Shown: one piece after another, positions 18,530 to 26,258 of the stretch
How the letters are laid out: the number at the start of each line of letters is the position of its first letter
How positions within the stretch are numbered: the first letter of the stretch is position 1
Source of the DNA: a virus
Length of the DNA stretch: 34,299 nt
IMG/VR virus record: IMGVR_UViG_3300030329_002018
Location: 1-34,299 of that record
Reading direction: 5' to 3' (one strand)
Position numbers and translations under genes: made by a program
The notes under the pieces: generated by a model
Seen by the model: only the letters and a program-made list of their open reading frames with translations
The model's database searches: none
Told to the model about the DNA's origin: nothing

Positions 18530-19825
18530 TTGGGAGCCTCTGTCATAGATATCCAGATCCCTTACACGCCTCGTCCTCTACAGGCGGAATTGCACAAGAA
18601 ACTCGACGAATATCGCTGGAGCGTCGTTGTCTGTCATCGCAGGTTCGGCAAGACTGTCTGCCTGCTTAATCACCTTCTGCGGGCAGCTATTCTCTGCACA
18701 AAGAAAAGCCCTAGGTTCCACTACTTAACGGCCAGCTACAAGATGGCTAAACAGGTCGCATGGGATTATATGCACCAGTTTGCAGGCGATATACCAGGCG
18801 TAAAGTTTAACGAGACAGAATTGCGCTGTGATCTGCCTAACGGTGCCAGAATACAGCTTCTGGGCGGAGAGGATGAAGGAAGGCTCAGGGGTATTTATTC
18901 AGACGGCATCGTGATGGACGAAATGGGGCTAATGTCGGAGACTATTTTTGTTGAAGTCATACGGCCTATGCTGGTGGATCGTCAGGGTTGGTGTTGCATG
19001 GTAGGCACGCCACAGGGCCACAATCTGTTTTACGATTACTGGCAGCACGCAGAAAGCGATCCCGACTGGTACAGGGTGATGTATAAGGCATCAGAGACCA
19101 ATATCCTGCCCCAGTCTGAACTGGATGCTGCGAAAGCGAGTATGAATAACGATGCTTACAGACAGGAATTTGAGTGCAGTTTCGAGGCGGCTACGCCTGG
19201 CAGTGTATATGGCAAGGAAATGCAGACGGCGGATGAGGAAGGCCGTATTACGACTGTACCTTACGACCCTACGCTGAGGGTAAACACGCATTTTGATTTG
19301 GGCATAAATGACGCCACTTCAGTAATATTTACACAACAGGCAGGTCGGGCGTTACACGTTATAGACTGTTTTGAAGCACGGAACGAGGGTCTGCCATTTT
19401 ATGCGAGGATGTTGGATGAAAAAGGCTATCTCTATGGTCGGCACTATGCTCCGCACGATATTGAAGTACGCGAAATGGGCAGCGGAAAAAGTCGTCGAGA
19501 AGTTGCGTATGATCTGGGAATTAATTTTGAAGTTATACCAAAAATGCCGATTGAAGATGGCATCCATGCGACAAAAATGATGCTTGCGCGAACATGGTTT
19601 GATCGTGAGAAGTGTCACCCGCTGTTAGAGGCGCTCAGGTTTTACCACAGGGTATACGACCCTAAAAACAGAATGTTTCGATCACGGCCTAAACACGACT
19701 GGTCTAGTCATTTTGCCGACTGCACCCGTTATACCGCCCAGGCGGAAAGGGTCACCACCAATAACGGCGTGGCACCGCAGGCATTTGCCGAAAGCAGTTA
19801 CAACCCATTGGAGAACAGGATATGA
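18530..19825 (+). CDS. Terminase large subunit
   Basis: This is the motor that packages phage DNA into the prohead and cuts it. The 431-aa protein shows an N-terminal IQIPYTPRPLQAELHKKLDEYRW, the Walker A-like CHRRFGKT (35-42), Walker B VMDE (128-131), a coupling-type GTPQGHNLFYDYW segment and a C-terminal RNase H-like nuclease beginning HFDLGINDATSVIF (D256), with a further acidic region near LRFYHRVYDPKNRMFRSRPKHDWSSHFADCTRY. The only reasonable start is TTG 18530; no ATG precedes the conserved region. It overlaps the next gene by 4 bases. Confidence 0.93.
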   Translation: MGASVIDIQIPYTPRPLQAELHKKLDEYRWSVVVCHRRFGKTVCLLNHLLRAAILCTKKSPRFHYLTASYKMAKQVAWDYMHQFAGDIPGVKFNETELRCDLPNGARIQLLGGEDEGRLRGIYSDGIVMDEMGLMSETIFVEVIRPMLVDRQGWCCMVGTPQGHNLFYDYWQHAESDPDWYRVMYKASETNILPQSELDAAKASMNNDAYRQEFECSFEAATPGSVYGKEMQTADEEGRITTVPYDPTLRVNTHFDLGINDATSVIFTQQAGRALHVIDCFEARNEGLPFYARMLDEKGYLYGRHYAPHDIEVREMGSGKSRREVAYDLGINFEVIPKMPIEDGIHATKMMLARTWFDREKCHPLLEALRFYHRVYDPKNRMFRSRPKHDWSSHFADCTRYTAQAERVTTNNGVAPQAFAESSYNPLENRI

Positions 19826-20055
19826 GTTTTATGATACCAAGGGCGAAAACCCCTCCTGTTATAAGGCAGGAAGTACCACCCCCGCCTCCAGCTCCCCCCG
19901 TTCAGCCTGTAAAGGCCGAGGGTACGAGATCAGCAAGGGAAAAGGAACGGCTCCGACGTAAAAAGGGCACAAGTTCCACAATTCTGACTGGGCCTAGAGG
20001 CCTTCTGCCTGAGCAGATGCCTGTCAGCACGCCTAGTTTACTGGCAGGGAGTTAG
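19822..20055 (+). CDS. Small proline-rich protein between terminase and portal
   Basis: This 77-aa protein has a proline-rich tract (VPPPPPAPPVQPV, about residues 18-30), then a basic helix (SAREKERLRRKKG) and a TSSTILTGPRGLL motif. Short proteins with an S-T-I-L-T tail are common beside portal genes of podoviruses, and the next gene ends with a related GILTSPFGD...KKTLLGA motif. It is likely a minor head-connector or assembly protein. Function is unknown. Confidence 0.6.
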   Translation: MSFMIPRAKTPPVIRQEVPPPPPAPPVQPVKAEGTRSAREKERLRRKKGTSSTILTGPRGLLPEQMPVSTPSLLAGS

Positions 20056-20058
20056 CGC

Positions 20059-20790
20059 ATGGGTTTTGACAGCGGTGCAGACGAAGGCGACACCTTTGAC
20101 ACAGGTGCGGGTGAAATAACCCTTGGACAGACAGCGGCAGGCCAGCAGAGAACAACGGGCGGAAGAGGTGAATCTGGTTCGCTGGGAAGAGCTGAGGCAG
20201 AGACTGAGATGTATATGCGGAAATTTGATCCCGCTTCTCCGTCCAATGTTGGCAGATCCCCCACGTTCAAAGAGGCCGCAGGTTACCAGTTTGCGGATAG
20301 AAAAACGGCAGGCGAGGGGTTCTTGGGGACGCTTGCAAGTTTTTTAATTCCAGGGGCTGGTGCGCTCAGCACAGCTGGCAATTTGTATCAGGTGTCTCAG
20401 GATATGAGGAATACGCCTGGCGCCACATGGAATTTGACAAACCCTACAGGCAGGGATTATGGACAAACGCTGGGCGAGTTAGATCCAGCTACAGGCCGTT
20501 ATTCGCTGGTAGACGCGCCACAAGGTTCACAGAATTTTGGCGGTTCTTTAATAGAACCTGCCAGACAAAAGAAAACAGCAGGCACCCCCGCTTCTGGCGG
20601 AGGCGCACAAACAGCTGGTGTTACTGGCAGTGTAACGCCAAGGGCGGCCACAGGTGCGGCGGTAACGGCAACGGATCGTTCTGTAAGCAGATCCAGACGG
20701 GGCGGAACGCAGGTTGCGGGTATTTTAACCTCGCCTTTTGGGGATTTAAGTCAGGCACCAACCACCAAGAAAACATTACTGGGAGCGTAA
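20059..20790 (+). CDS. Virion-associated protein of unknown function upstream of portal
   Basis: This 243-aa protein is G/T/A-rich. It starts MGFDSGADEGDTFDTGAGEI and has a central hydrophobic glycine-rich stretch (GEGFLGTLASFLIPGAGALSTAGNLY, about 90-115) that could insert in a membrane. It ends VAGILTSPFGDLSQAPTTKKTLLGA. A glycine-rich amphipathic segment would suit an ejected protein that helps DNA cross the envelope, but this is inference. The stop is followed 3 bp later by the portal ATG. Confidence 0.55.
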   Translation: MGFDSGADEGDTFDTGAGEITLGQTAAGQQRTTGGRGESGSLGRAEAETEMYMRKFDPASPSNVGRSPTFKEAAGYQFADRKTAGEGFLGTLASFLIPGAGALSTAGNLYQVSQDMRNTPGATWNLTNPTGRDYGQTLGELDPATGRYSLVDAPQGSQNFGGSLIEPARQKKTAGTPASGGGAQTAGVTGSVTPRAATGAAVTATDRSVSRSRRGGTQVAGILTSPFGDLSQAPTTKKTLLGA

Positions 20791-20793
20791 TAA

Positions 20794-22458
20794 ATGGCAG
20801 CTGATGACAAGGCGGTAGTACTGCTGAGAAGGCTAACCCAGCTGGAAGAAAGGCGATCCACCTGGGAGACCCACTGGCAGGAAATTGCAGACTATATGCG
20901 ACCCAGAAAGGCCGATATTACAAAATCGAGAACGGAAGGGCAAAAGAGAACCGAGCTGATATTTGACGGCACGGCAATCCACGCAGCGGAAATGCTGTCG
21001 GCTAGTCTTCACGGGATGCTCACAAATATGAGCACGCCGTGGTTTAGCCTTCGATATACCGATCCCGCACTGGAAGACGACGATATAGCGAAAGAGTGGC
21101 TGGAGCTTGCAGAGAACACCATGTATCAGGCGTTCCAGCGTTCCAACTTTCAGGAACAGGTGCATGAAATGTATGACGATCTCATATGTTTTGGCACGGG
21201 TATTATGATGGTGGAGACAGACCCCATTAACAGCTATCGGTTCAGCACGCGGCATATCGCTGAATGTTTCTTGTCTGAAGATCCCCAGGGCAGGGTAAAT
21301 ACTGTCTATAGAAAGTTTGAAATGTCTGCACGAAGTGCCGTTGCGGAGTTTAAGGACAAGGTTAGCGACAGGATCAAGAAGGAAGACGAAAAAGATCCGC
21401 ACAAAATGGTACAGCTTGTACAGGTGGTAATGCCGAGGGATGATCGGGACATTACAAAGAAAAATGCCGTCAACAAGCCGTGGGCCAGTATCTACATCGA
21501 TCCAGAGGAAAAAATTATCCTGGGCGAAAGTGGTTACGATGAAATGCCCTATGTGGTACCCCGCTGGCTGAAGGCATCTACGGAAAACCTTGGCTTTGGA
21601 CATTCTCCGGCAATGGCCTGTCTTGCAGATGTGAAAATGCTGAACAAGATGAGCGAGATAACAATCAGGGCAGCACAAAAGCAAATTGACCCACCTCTCA
21701 TGCTACCAGACGACGGCTTTATGCTGCCCATCCGCACTGTACCTGGTGGACTGAATTTTTATCGCTCAGGCACAAGGGATCGAATTGAACCGCTGAATAT
21801 CGGCGCCAACCAGCCGTTGGGCCTGCAAATGGAAGAACAGCGGCGTCAGGCTATCAGATCGGCGTTCTATGTCGATCAGCTGATACTGGCGCAGAACCAG
21901 ACCATGACAGCGACGGAAGTTATCCAAAGAACTGAGGAGAAGATGCGTCTGCTTGGCCCCGTGCTGGGAAGGTTGCAGGCAGAATTTTTACAGCCGTTAA
22001 TTGAGCGGTGTTTCAATATGCTGGCAAGGGCAAAGACACTTCCGCCTCCACCCGAATTTATGGAGGGCTTGAACATTGAGATAGAGTACGTCTCTCCAAT
22101 TGCCAAGGCTCAGAGATCGGGCGACGTACAGTCTATTGTGCGGATGCTGGAAATGCTGGCACCGCTCCAAAGTCTGGAACCAGGCATTGTGGACTGGATC
22201 GATATGGACGGACTGGCCAAACACGCTATTAAGGTGCTGGGTATACCAGCTTCCGTTGTTAGAGGGCGTGAGGAAGTAACAGCTGTCCGAGAAGAGAAAC
22301 AACAGCAGGCCGCCGCTGAACAGCAACAGATGCAGGCAATGCAGTTGGCAGAGGCTGCAGGTAAGGCAGCGCCAGCTGTAGATGCGGTCACAAACGCGGC
22401 ACAGGCTGACGCACAAATGGATATGGCTGAGGTACTGCCTGGGCCTGGTGCCCTATGA
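20794..22458 (+). CDS. Portal protein (podovirus head-to-tail connector)
   Basis: This protein forms the ring at the capsid vertex through which DNA is packaged and ejected. It is 554 aa, close to T7 gp8 (536 aa). Family features are LLRRLTQLEERRSTWETHWQEIADYMRPR at the start, the GTAIHAAEMLSASLHGMLTN helix and PWFSLRYTD. Later come YDDLICFGTGIMMVE, VPRWLKASTENLGFGHSPAMACLADVKMLNKM and MTATEVIQRTEEKMRLLGPVLGRLQAEFLQPLI. The C-terminus is Q/A-rich (EEKQQQAAAEQQQMQAMQ), as in other connectors. It overlaps the next gene by 4 bases. Confidence 0.95.
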   Translation: MAADDKAVVLLRRLTQLEERRSTWETHWQEIADYMRPRKADITKSRTEGQKRTELIFDGTAIHAAEMLSASLHGMLTNMSTPWFSLRYTDPALEDDDIAKEWLELAENTMYQAFQRSNFQEQVHEMYDDLICFGTGIMMVETDPINSYRFSTRHIAECFLSEDPQGRVNTVYRKFEMSARSAVAEFKDKVSDRIKKEDEKDPHKMVQLVQVVMPRDDRDITKKNAVNKPWASIYIDPEEKIILGESGYDEMPYVVPRWLKASTENLGFGHSPAMACLADVKMLNKMSEITIRAAQKQIDPPLMLPDDGFMLPIRTVPGGLNFYRSGTRDRIEPLNIGANQPLGLQMEEQRRQAIRSAFYVDQLILAQNQTMTATEVIQRTEEKMRLLGPVLGRLQAEFLQPLIERCFNMLARAKTLPPPPEFMEGLNIEIEYVSPIAKAQRSGDVQSIVRMLEMLAPLQSLEPGIVDWIDMDGLAKHAIKVLGIPASVVRGREEVTAVREEKQQQAAAEQQQMQAMQLAEAAGKAAPAVDAVTNAAQADAQMDMAEVLPGPGAL

Positions 22459-22667
22459 GTCCAGACGATTTAAGGGCGGCCTATAAATTTATTTTAGAGA
22501 GCAACGACGGCGAAGTGATTATGGAGGATCTGGAGCTGAGGTTTCATATCCGCACCCCCGTGTTTTCTAATGATCCATATGAAACAGCGTTCCGCGATGG
22601 CCAACGGAGCGTAATTCTGTTTATGCAGAATATGTTAAAGGAAAGGCCAGTAACTGAAGAGGAGTAA
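22455..22667 (+). CDS. Bbp19-like protein
   Basis: This 70-aa protein has the Bbp19 pattern: AAYKFILESNDGEVIMEDLELRFHI, then DPYETAFRDGQRSVILFMQNML. The family is named after a gene of Bordetella phage BPP-1 and is regularly encoded between portal and scaffold genes of related podoviruses. The exact role is unknown; it is probably in head assembly. The ATG overlaps the portal stop. Confidence 0.75.
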   Translation: MSPDDLRAAYKFILESNDGEVIMEDLELRFHIRTPVFSNDPYETAFRDGQRSVILFMQNMLKERPVTEEE

Positions 22668-22672
22668 TTATC

Positions 22673-23542
22673 GTGGCTGAAGAGCAGGTAGCGGTGTCGG
22701 AAGATCCGGCAGCATCGTCTGCAATGTTAAATGCGGATGTGCAAACAACAGAAACAGCAGAGCCTGTAGAGGCTCGATGGCAGGATAACCTGCCTGACGA
22801 TATACGGGACAATCCGTCATTACAGAATATACCCGACGTTGCAACGCTGGCAAAAACAGCGATCCATGCACAGAGTATGGTAGGGGCAGAGAAAATTCCA
22901 GTCCCAGGCAAGTGGGCAACAGATGATGACTGGGATCAGGTGTACACTAAACTTGGCAGACCAGCTGAAGCAGACGGATACGAGTTTGAGTTTGGGGACA
23001 CACCCCTTGACGATGAGTTTGTAGGTGAGTTTAAAAAGACTGCGCTTGGCGCTGGTCTGAGCAACCGCCAGGCACAAAAGCTGGTGGGCTGGTATATGGA
23101 CATTGCCAAGAACAGTCCAGCCAACCCAGAACAACAGCAGCAACAGGTCGAAGTGGCCAAGTTACAGGCTGAGGCCGATCTAAAAAAGGAATATGGTGCC
23201 GCATTTAATGATCGCATTGCGATTGGTGACAATCTAATTAATGAGTTTGGCGCCGAGGGGTTGGACGACTTAAAATTGGCGGATGGCACACCGCTATTAA
23301 ACCATCCGGCCTTTGTTAAAACTATTGTGAACGCCGCCCAATATATACAGGAAAGCGTGTCAGAGGATAAGCTGATTGGCGATAAAACAAGTAACGCGCT
23401 CACACCCGCTGAAGCCGACCAGAAAATGGAAGAGCTGATGCGTAAAGATGGGCCGTACTGGGATGCAGGTCACCCGCAGCACCAAAGTTATGTTGACCAG
23501 GTACTGGAACTGAACAGGCAAAAGCACCCAGAACCAGAGTAG
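22673..23542 (+). CDS. Capsid scaffolding protein
   Basis: This 289-aa acidic, helical protein lies directly before the major capsid gene, as scaffold proteins do. It has LPDDIRDNPSLQNIPDVATLAKTAIHAQSMVGAEKIPVPGKWATDDDW and RPAEADGYEFEF, a block common in scaffold-type proteins of these phages. A Q-rich region follows (NPEQQQQQVEVAKLQAEADLKKEYGAAF) and the end is EELMRKDGPYWDAGHPQHQSYVDQVLEL. It guides prohead assembly and is normally lost from the mature particle. The start is GTG 22673 after GGAG. Confidence 0.85.
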   Translation: MAEEQVAVSEDPAASSAMLNADVQTTETAEPVEARWQDNLPDDIRDNPSLQNIPDVATLAKTAIHAQSMVGAEKIPVPGKWATDDDWDQVYTKLGRPAEADGYEFEFGDTPLDDEFVGEFKKTALGAGLSNRQAQKLVGWYMDIAKNSPANPEQQQQQVEVAKLQAEADLKKEYGAAFNDRIAIGDNLINEFGAEGLDDLKLADGTPLLNHPAFVKTIVNAAQYIQESVSEDKLIGDKTSNALTPAEADQKMEELMRKDGPYWDAGHPQHQSYVDQVLELNRQKHPEPE

Positions 23543-23698
23543 TAATTCACGCAAGCAACTGTCTGATAGCCTTCGGGTCAGGCACGCGCTGGCATGATCC
23601 AAGTCGGGATAAGCACTCGCCCCCGCAAAACCAAACCCAGAGTCCGCGTGGTGCGGGTAGCTCGTTTCATTTCAACTTTAACACTGAAAGAGGCTTAA
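23543..23698 (+). promoter_or_regulatory. Structured leader of the major capsid gene
   Basis: In this 156-bp non-coding leader, TGTCTGA (23560s) pairs with TCAGGCA around an inner CC-TTCG-GG, giving a stable UUCG-capped hairpin. Further on, CCCGCA can pair with TGCGGG across about 25 bases, near the end of the leader. It ends with GAAAGAGG before the capsid ATG. No T-run follows either stem, so it is more likely an mRNA-stabilising or processing element than a terminator. Confidence 0.5.
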
Positions 23699-24559
23699 AT
23701 GAGCACACAAGTGACTACAGCCTTTTCGCAGATGTTCTCAACAAATGTCCAGATGCTGTCACAGCAAAAGGGCTCCCTGTTGCGTTCAGCTGTAAGTGAG
23801 GAAGCTGTGACGGGCGAAAAAGCGTTTTTCGACCAAATAGGATCAGCAACCGCACAGAAAAGGACGAGTCGGCACGCGGATACTCCGCTGTCTGACACAC
23901 CCCATTCTCGTAGAATGGTAACAATGGATTCTTATGAGTATGCCGATCTTATCGATGATCCTGATAAGGTTCAAATGCTTATAGATCCAACTTCCAGTTA
24001 TGCAAACGCGGCGGCTTACGCTATAGGGCGTGCCATCGATGATGCTATTATTGATGCTGCGCTGGGAACAGCAAGCACTGGTAAGACTGGTAGTACATCT
24101 ACGAGTAATTCTAACAGTGTCGGGGTAGGTTCGCCTGCGGCCGGTTTAACGATAGCCAAATTGGTAGAATGTAACAAAGTCTTTCAAAATGGCTCCGTTG
24201 ATCCATCGATACCCAAGTACATCGCAGTAGGGCCAGAGCAGATCGAAGACCTGCTCAACAACACTACTGTGACCAGCGCAGATTTTAACTCTGTTAAAGC
24301 GTTGGTACAGGGTGACATCGACACATTCATGGGATTCAAGTTCATTATCTCAACTCGTTTGAATACCGACTCCAGCTCATACAGAAAAGTTTTTGCATGG
24401 GCACAAGACGGCATCAAACTTGCAATGGGTCGTGACTTGATGACTAAAATCGAACCTCGCGCAGATAAATCGTATTCCACGCAAGTCTATGTGTGTGCCA
24501 CCTTTGGTGCTACTCGCATGGAGGAAGCTAAGGTTTGCGAAATACTGTGCAGCGAATAG
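23699..24559 (+). CDS. Major capsid protein
   Basis: This 286-aa protein is encoded after the scaffold and is probably the most abundant virion protein. Visible features are an N-terminal helix region (AFSQMFSTNVQMLSQQKGSLLR), RRMVTMDSYEYADLIDDPDKVQMLIDPTSSYANAAAYAIGRAIDDAIIDAALG (the HK97-fold spine helix), LTIAKLVECNKVFQNGSVD and GFKFIISTRLN, then VFAWAQDGIKLAMGRDLMTKIEPRADKSYSTQVYVCATFGATRMEEAKV. This matches the capsid family of marine and alphaproteobacterial podoviruses. Length is shorter than T7 gp10. Confidence 0.92.
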   Translation: MSTQVTTAFSQMFSTNVQMLSQQKGSLLRSAVSEEAVTGEKAFFDQIGSATAQKRTSRHADTPLSDTPHSRRMVTMDSYEYADLIDDPDKVQMLIDPTSSYANAAAYAIGRAIDDAIIDAALGTASTGKTGSTSTSNSNSVGVGSPAAGLTIAKLVECNKVFQNGSVDPSIPKYIAVGPEQIEDLLNNTTVTSADFNSVKALVQGDIDTFMGFKFIISTRLNTDSSSYRKVFAWAQDGIKLAMGRDLMTKIEPRADKSYSTQVYVCATFGATRMEEAKVCEILCSE

Positions 24560-24574
24560 GAAAGGAGATAGCTA

Positions 24575-25084
24575 ATGGGTACTAAAAACAGCGACCTCGT
24601 TTCCAATTTTGAGGCCGATCCACAAGTCTTCAATCCTGCCTACCAGCAACATGGTAGAGTGCGTATTGCTCAGGGAACTATTGCCCTGGCAACTACTGAC
24701 ATCGACGATAATGATGTCATTATGTTAGCGGCTCTTCCAGTTGGGGCGTCTATTACTTCCATTAAGTTGGCAAGTGATGACCTCGATTCTGGTGGTTCAC
24801 CATCTTTGACTTTCAATATTGGTCTTTATCAGACTGATGGAACAGTTAAAGATGAGGATTGTTACGCAACAGCTATTACTTTGGGACAGGCTGCGACAGC
24901 CTTCACAGAGTACGCATTTGAAGTCCGTAACATCAATGTTACTGGACAACGAGTGTGGGAAGATGCTGGAGATTCTTCACAGCCATCCGATGCACAGTAT
25001 TACTTGGCAGTAACTGTCCAAGCCGCTGCTGCAACGGCTGCCGCTGGAGACTTGTCCTTCATTGTTCAATACGTTGTGGACTAG
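24575..25084 (+). CDS. Head decoration / minor capsid protein candidate
   Basis: This 169-aa protein immediately follows the capsid gene and ends at a strong terminator, so it shares the high-level capsid transcript. It is beta-rich (GRVRIAQGTIALATTDIDDNDVIMLAALPVGASITSIKLASDDLD, SLTFNIGLYQTDG, LAVTVQAAAATAAAGDLSFIVQYVVD) with no membrane segment. Such proteins next to capsid genes often decorate or stabilise the head. The assignment rests on position and composition. The ribosome site AGGAGA is strong. Confidence 0.65.
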   Translation: MGTKNSDLVSNFEADPQVFNPAYQQHGRVRIAQGTIALATTDIDDNDVIMLAALPVGASITSIKLASDDLDSGGSPSLTFNIGLYQTDGTVKDEDCYATAITLGQAATAFTEYAFEVRNINVTGQRVWEDAGDSSQPSDAQYYLAVTVQAAAATAAAGDLSFIVQYVVD

Positions 25085-25090
25085 CTAATA

Positions 25091-25127
25091 TTTGGGGGGT
25101 TGGCGATTGCGGCCCCCCAAACTTTTT
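25091..25127 (+). terminator. Rho-independent terminator after the capsid genes
   Basis: TTTGGGGGG (25091-25099) and CCCCCCAAA (25113-25121) form a 9-bp G-C-rich stem, followed by CTTTTT. It probably limits read-through from the strongly expressed capsid genes into the tail genes. Confidence 0.88.
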
Positions 25128-25149
25128 GACCGAAAAATTGGAGAGTGTT

Positions 25150-25266
25150 ATGGCGAAAAAACCTAAGCTCAAAAAAATTAAAAACGCCGCTGGTGCAGTT
25201 ATTGCAGATCCAGAGGAAGTGCGTGCAAGGACTGAACGACCCAAGTGGGCGACAAAAAAGAAATAG
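25150..25266 (+). CDS. Small basic protein after the capsid terminator
   Basis: A 38-aa frame encodes a lysine-rich peptide (KKPKLKKIKNAAGAVIADPE, ending RPKWATKKK). It is the first gene after the capsid terminator, with GGAGAG upstream of the ATG, and its stop overlaps the TTG of the oxygenase (TAGTTG). It may be a minor structural or DNA-binding peptide. Confidence 0.55.
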   Translation: MAKKPKLKKIKNAAGAVIADPEEVRARTERPKWATKKK

Positions 25267-25758
25267 TTGAGGAAATTAGTTAAAAACATTTTTACTGGGG
25301 AAGAAGCTGCCAGCCTAGCGGTAGGAAGGCACGCCCTCAGTCATCCCCTCATTGAACGTGTTATAGATTTGATGAAGGGTGCAGCAATTATCCCCTCCGC
25401 ATACGCCAGGGTGGAAGATAATACAGCTGGCCACAACTGGCACTACGACACTGGAGATATGAATCATATGCCTTGGTGTCAGTATTCGGCCAGCGTGTTG
25501 CTGACACCGCCAGACCAGTTTGAAGGCGGCTTGTTCCAGTTTAGACATCCGTTTGAGGAGTATAAGCATTATTTAGATGCTTTGATTTATAGCTCAAATG
25601 AAGAGCATCGAGTTACACCCCATCGTGGGGAGAGAAAAGTCTTACTTATTTTTTTAGGAAGTGAAAATGGCAAGCGAAGTCGAAACTATAAACAGCGCTC
25701 TAAACATGATCGGCGCCACAAACATAATTTCCCGCGACGAGGACACGAAAAGCGCTAG
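25267..25758 (+). CDS. 2-oxoglutarate/Fe(II)-dependent oxygenase (prolyl-hydroxylase-like)
   Basis: This 163-aa dioxygenase-like protein has a visible iron site: H59 and D61 in HNWHYDTGDM, and a distal histidine (H114 in EEHRVTPHRGER) with R123 positioned to bind 2-oxoglutarate. SASVLLTPPDQFEGGLFQF forms the typical core strands. The start is TTG 25267. The C-terminal basic tail (residues 131-163) overlaps the next gene by 92 bases and is outside the fold. Placement between capsid and tail genes suggests it modifies a virion protein or acts late in infection; the substrate is unknown. Confidence 0.78.
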   Translation: MRKLVKNIFTGEEAASLAVGRHALSHPLIERVIDLMKGAAIIPSAYARVEDNTAGHNWHYDTGDMNHMPWCQYSASVLLTPPDQFEGGLFQFRHPFEEYKHYLDALIYSSNEEHRVTPHRGERKVLLIFLGSENGKRSRNYKQRSKHDRRHKHNFPRRGHEKR

Positions 25759-26257
25759 GGTAACAAACCAGCGGTTCGACTCTGTTAGAGACGCTGTATT
25801 CCGTGCCCATCCCTGGAACTGCCTGGTGACAAGACGTACCCTCGCAGCAGACAGTGATTCCCCAACCTTTGACTGGTCTTACCAGTTTACGTTACCGACA
25901 GATCCTTACTGCCTGCGGGTCATGCGACTCGACTATATGGACATTGAGTTTCGTGTGGAAGGCCGAAAGATTGTTACAGATGAGTCTACCATCAACTTGG
26001 TTTATCTTGCTCGTGTTACTGATCCCAACGAATGGGACAGTCTGTTAAATGAGGCAATTTCAGCAAGACTAGCGGCTGACGTGTCGTTTAGTTTGGTGCA
26101 GTCCACAAGCCTGACACAATCTTTGTATGCTCTCTATCAAGACAAGTTATCTGAAGCGCGGTTTACAGACGCGACTGAGGGCACCCCAGGTGCAGTCACA
26201 GGTGTGACTACTTCTGGTGGACTACAGGCCGACGTATTAATTAACTCAAGGTTGTAG
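25667..26257 (+). CDS. Tail tubular protein A-like (T7 gp11-type adaptor)
   Basis: The start is ATG 25667, preceded by AGGAAG; a GTG two codons earlier is less likely. At 196 aa it has the same length as T7 gp11. The family pattern is ETINSALNMIGATNI, SARVTNQRFDSVRDAVFRAHPWNCLVTRRTLA, FDWSYQFTLPTDPYCLRVMRL and LNEAISARLAADVSFSLVQSTSLTQSLYALYQDKLSEAR. It forms the ring between portal and tail nozzle. It overlaps the oxygenase gene by 92 bases. Confidence 0.92.
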   Translation: MASEVETINSALNMIGATNIISRDEDTKSARVTNQRFDSVRDAVFRAHPWNCLVTRRTLAADSDSPTFDWSYQFTLPTDPYCLRVMRLDYMDIEFRVEGRKIVTDESTINLVYLARVTDPNEWDSLLNEAISARLAADVSFSLVQSTSLTQSLYALYQDKLSEARFTDATEGTPGAVTGVTTSGGLQADVLINSRL

Positions 26258-26258
26258 A

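Noticed and set aside
18358-18669. 103-codon plus-strand frame upstream of and overlapping terminase
   Set aside because: It crosses the arm-type repeats and palindrome and overlaps the terminase start in another frame; no recognisable product.
20833-21684. 283-codon open frame on the minus strand inside the portal gene
   Set aside because: It is antisense to a clearly recognised portal gene, rich in Cys and His as expected from complement of its codons, with no ribosome site or family resemblance.
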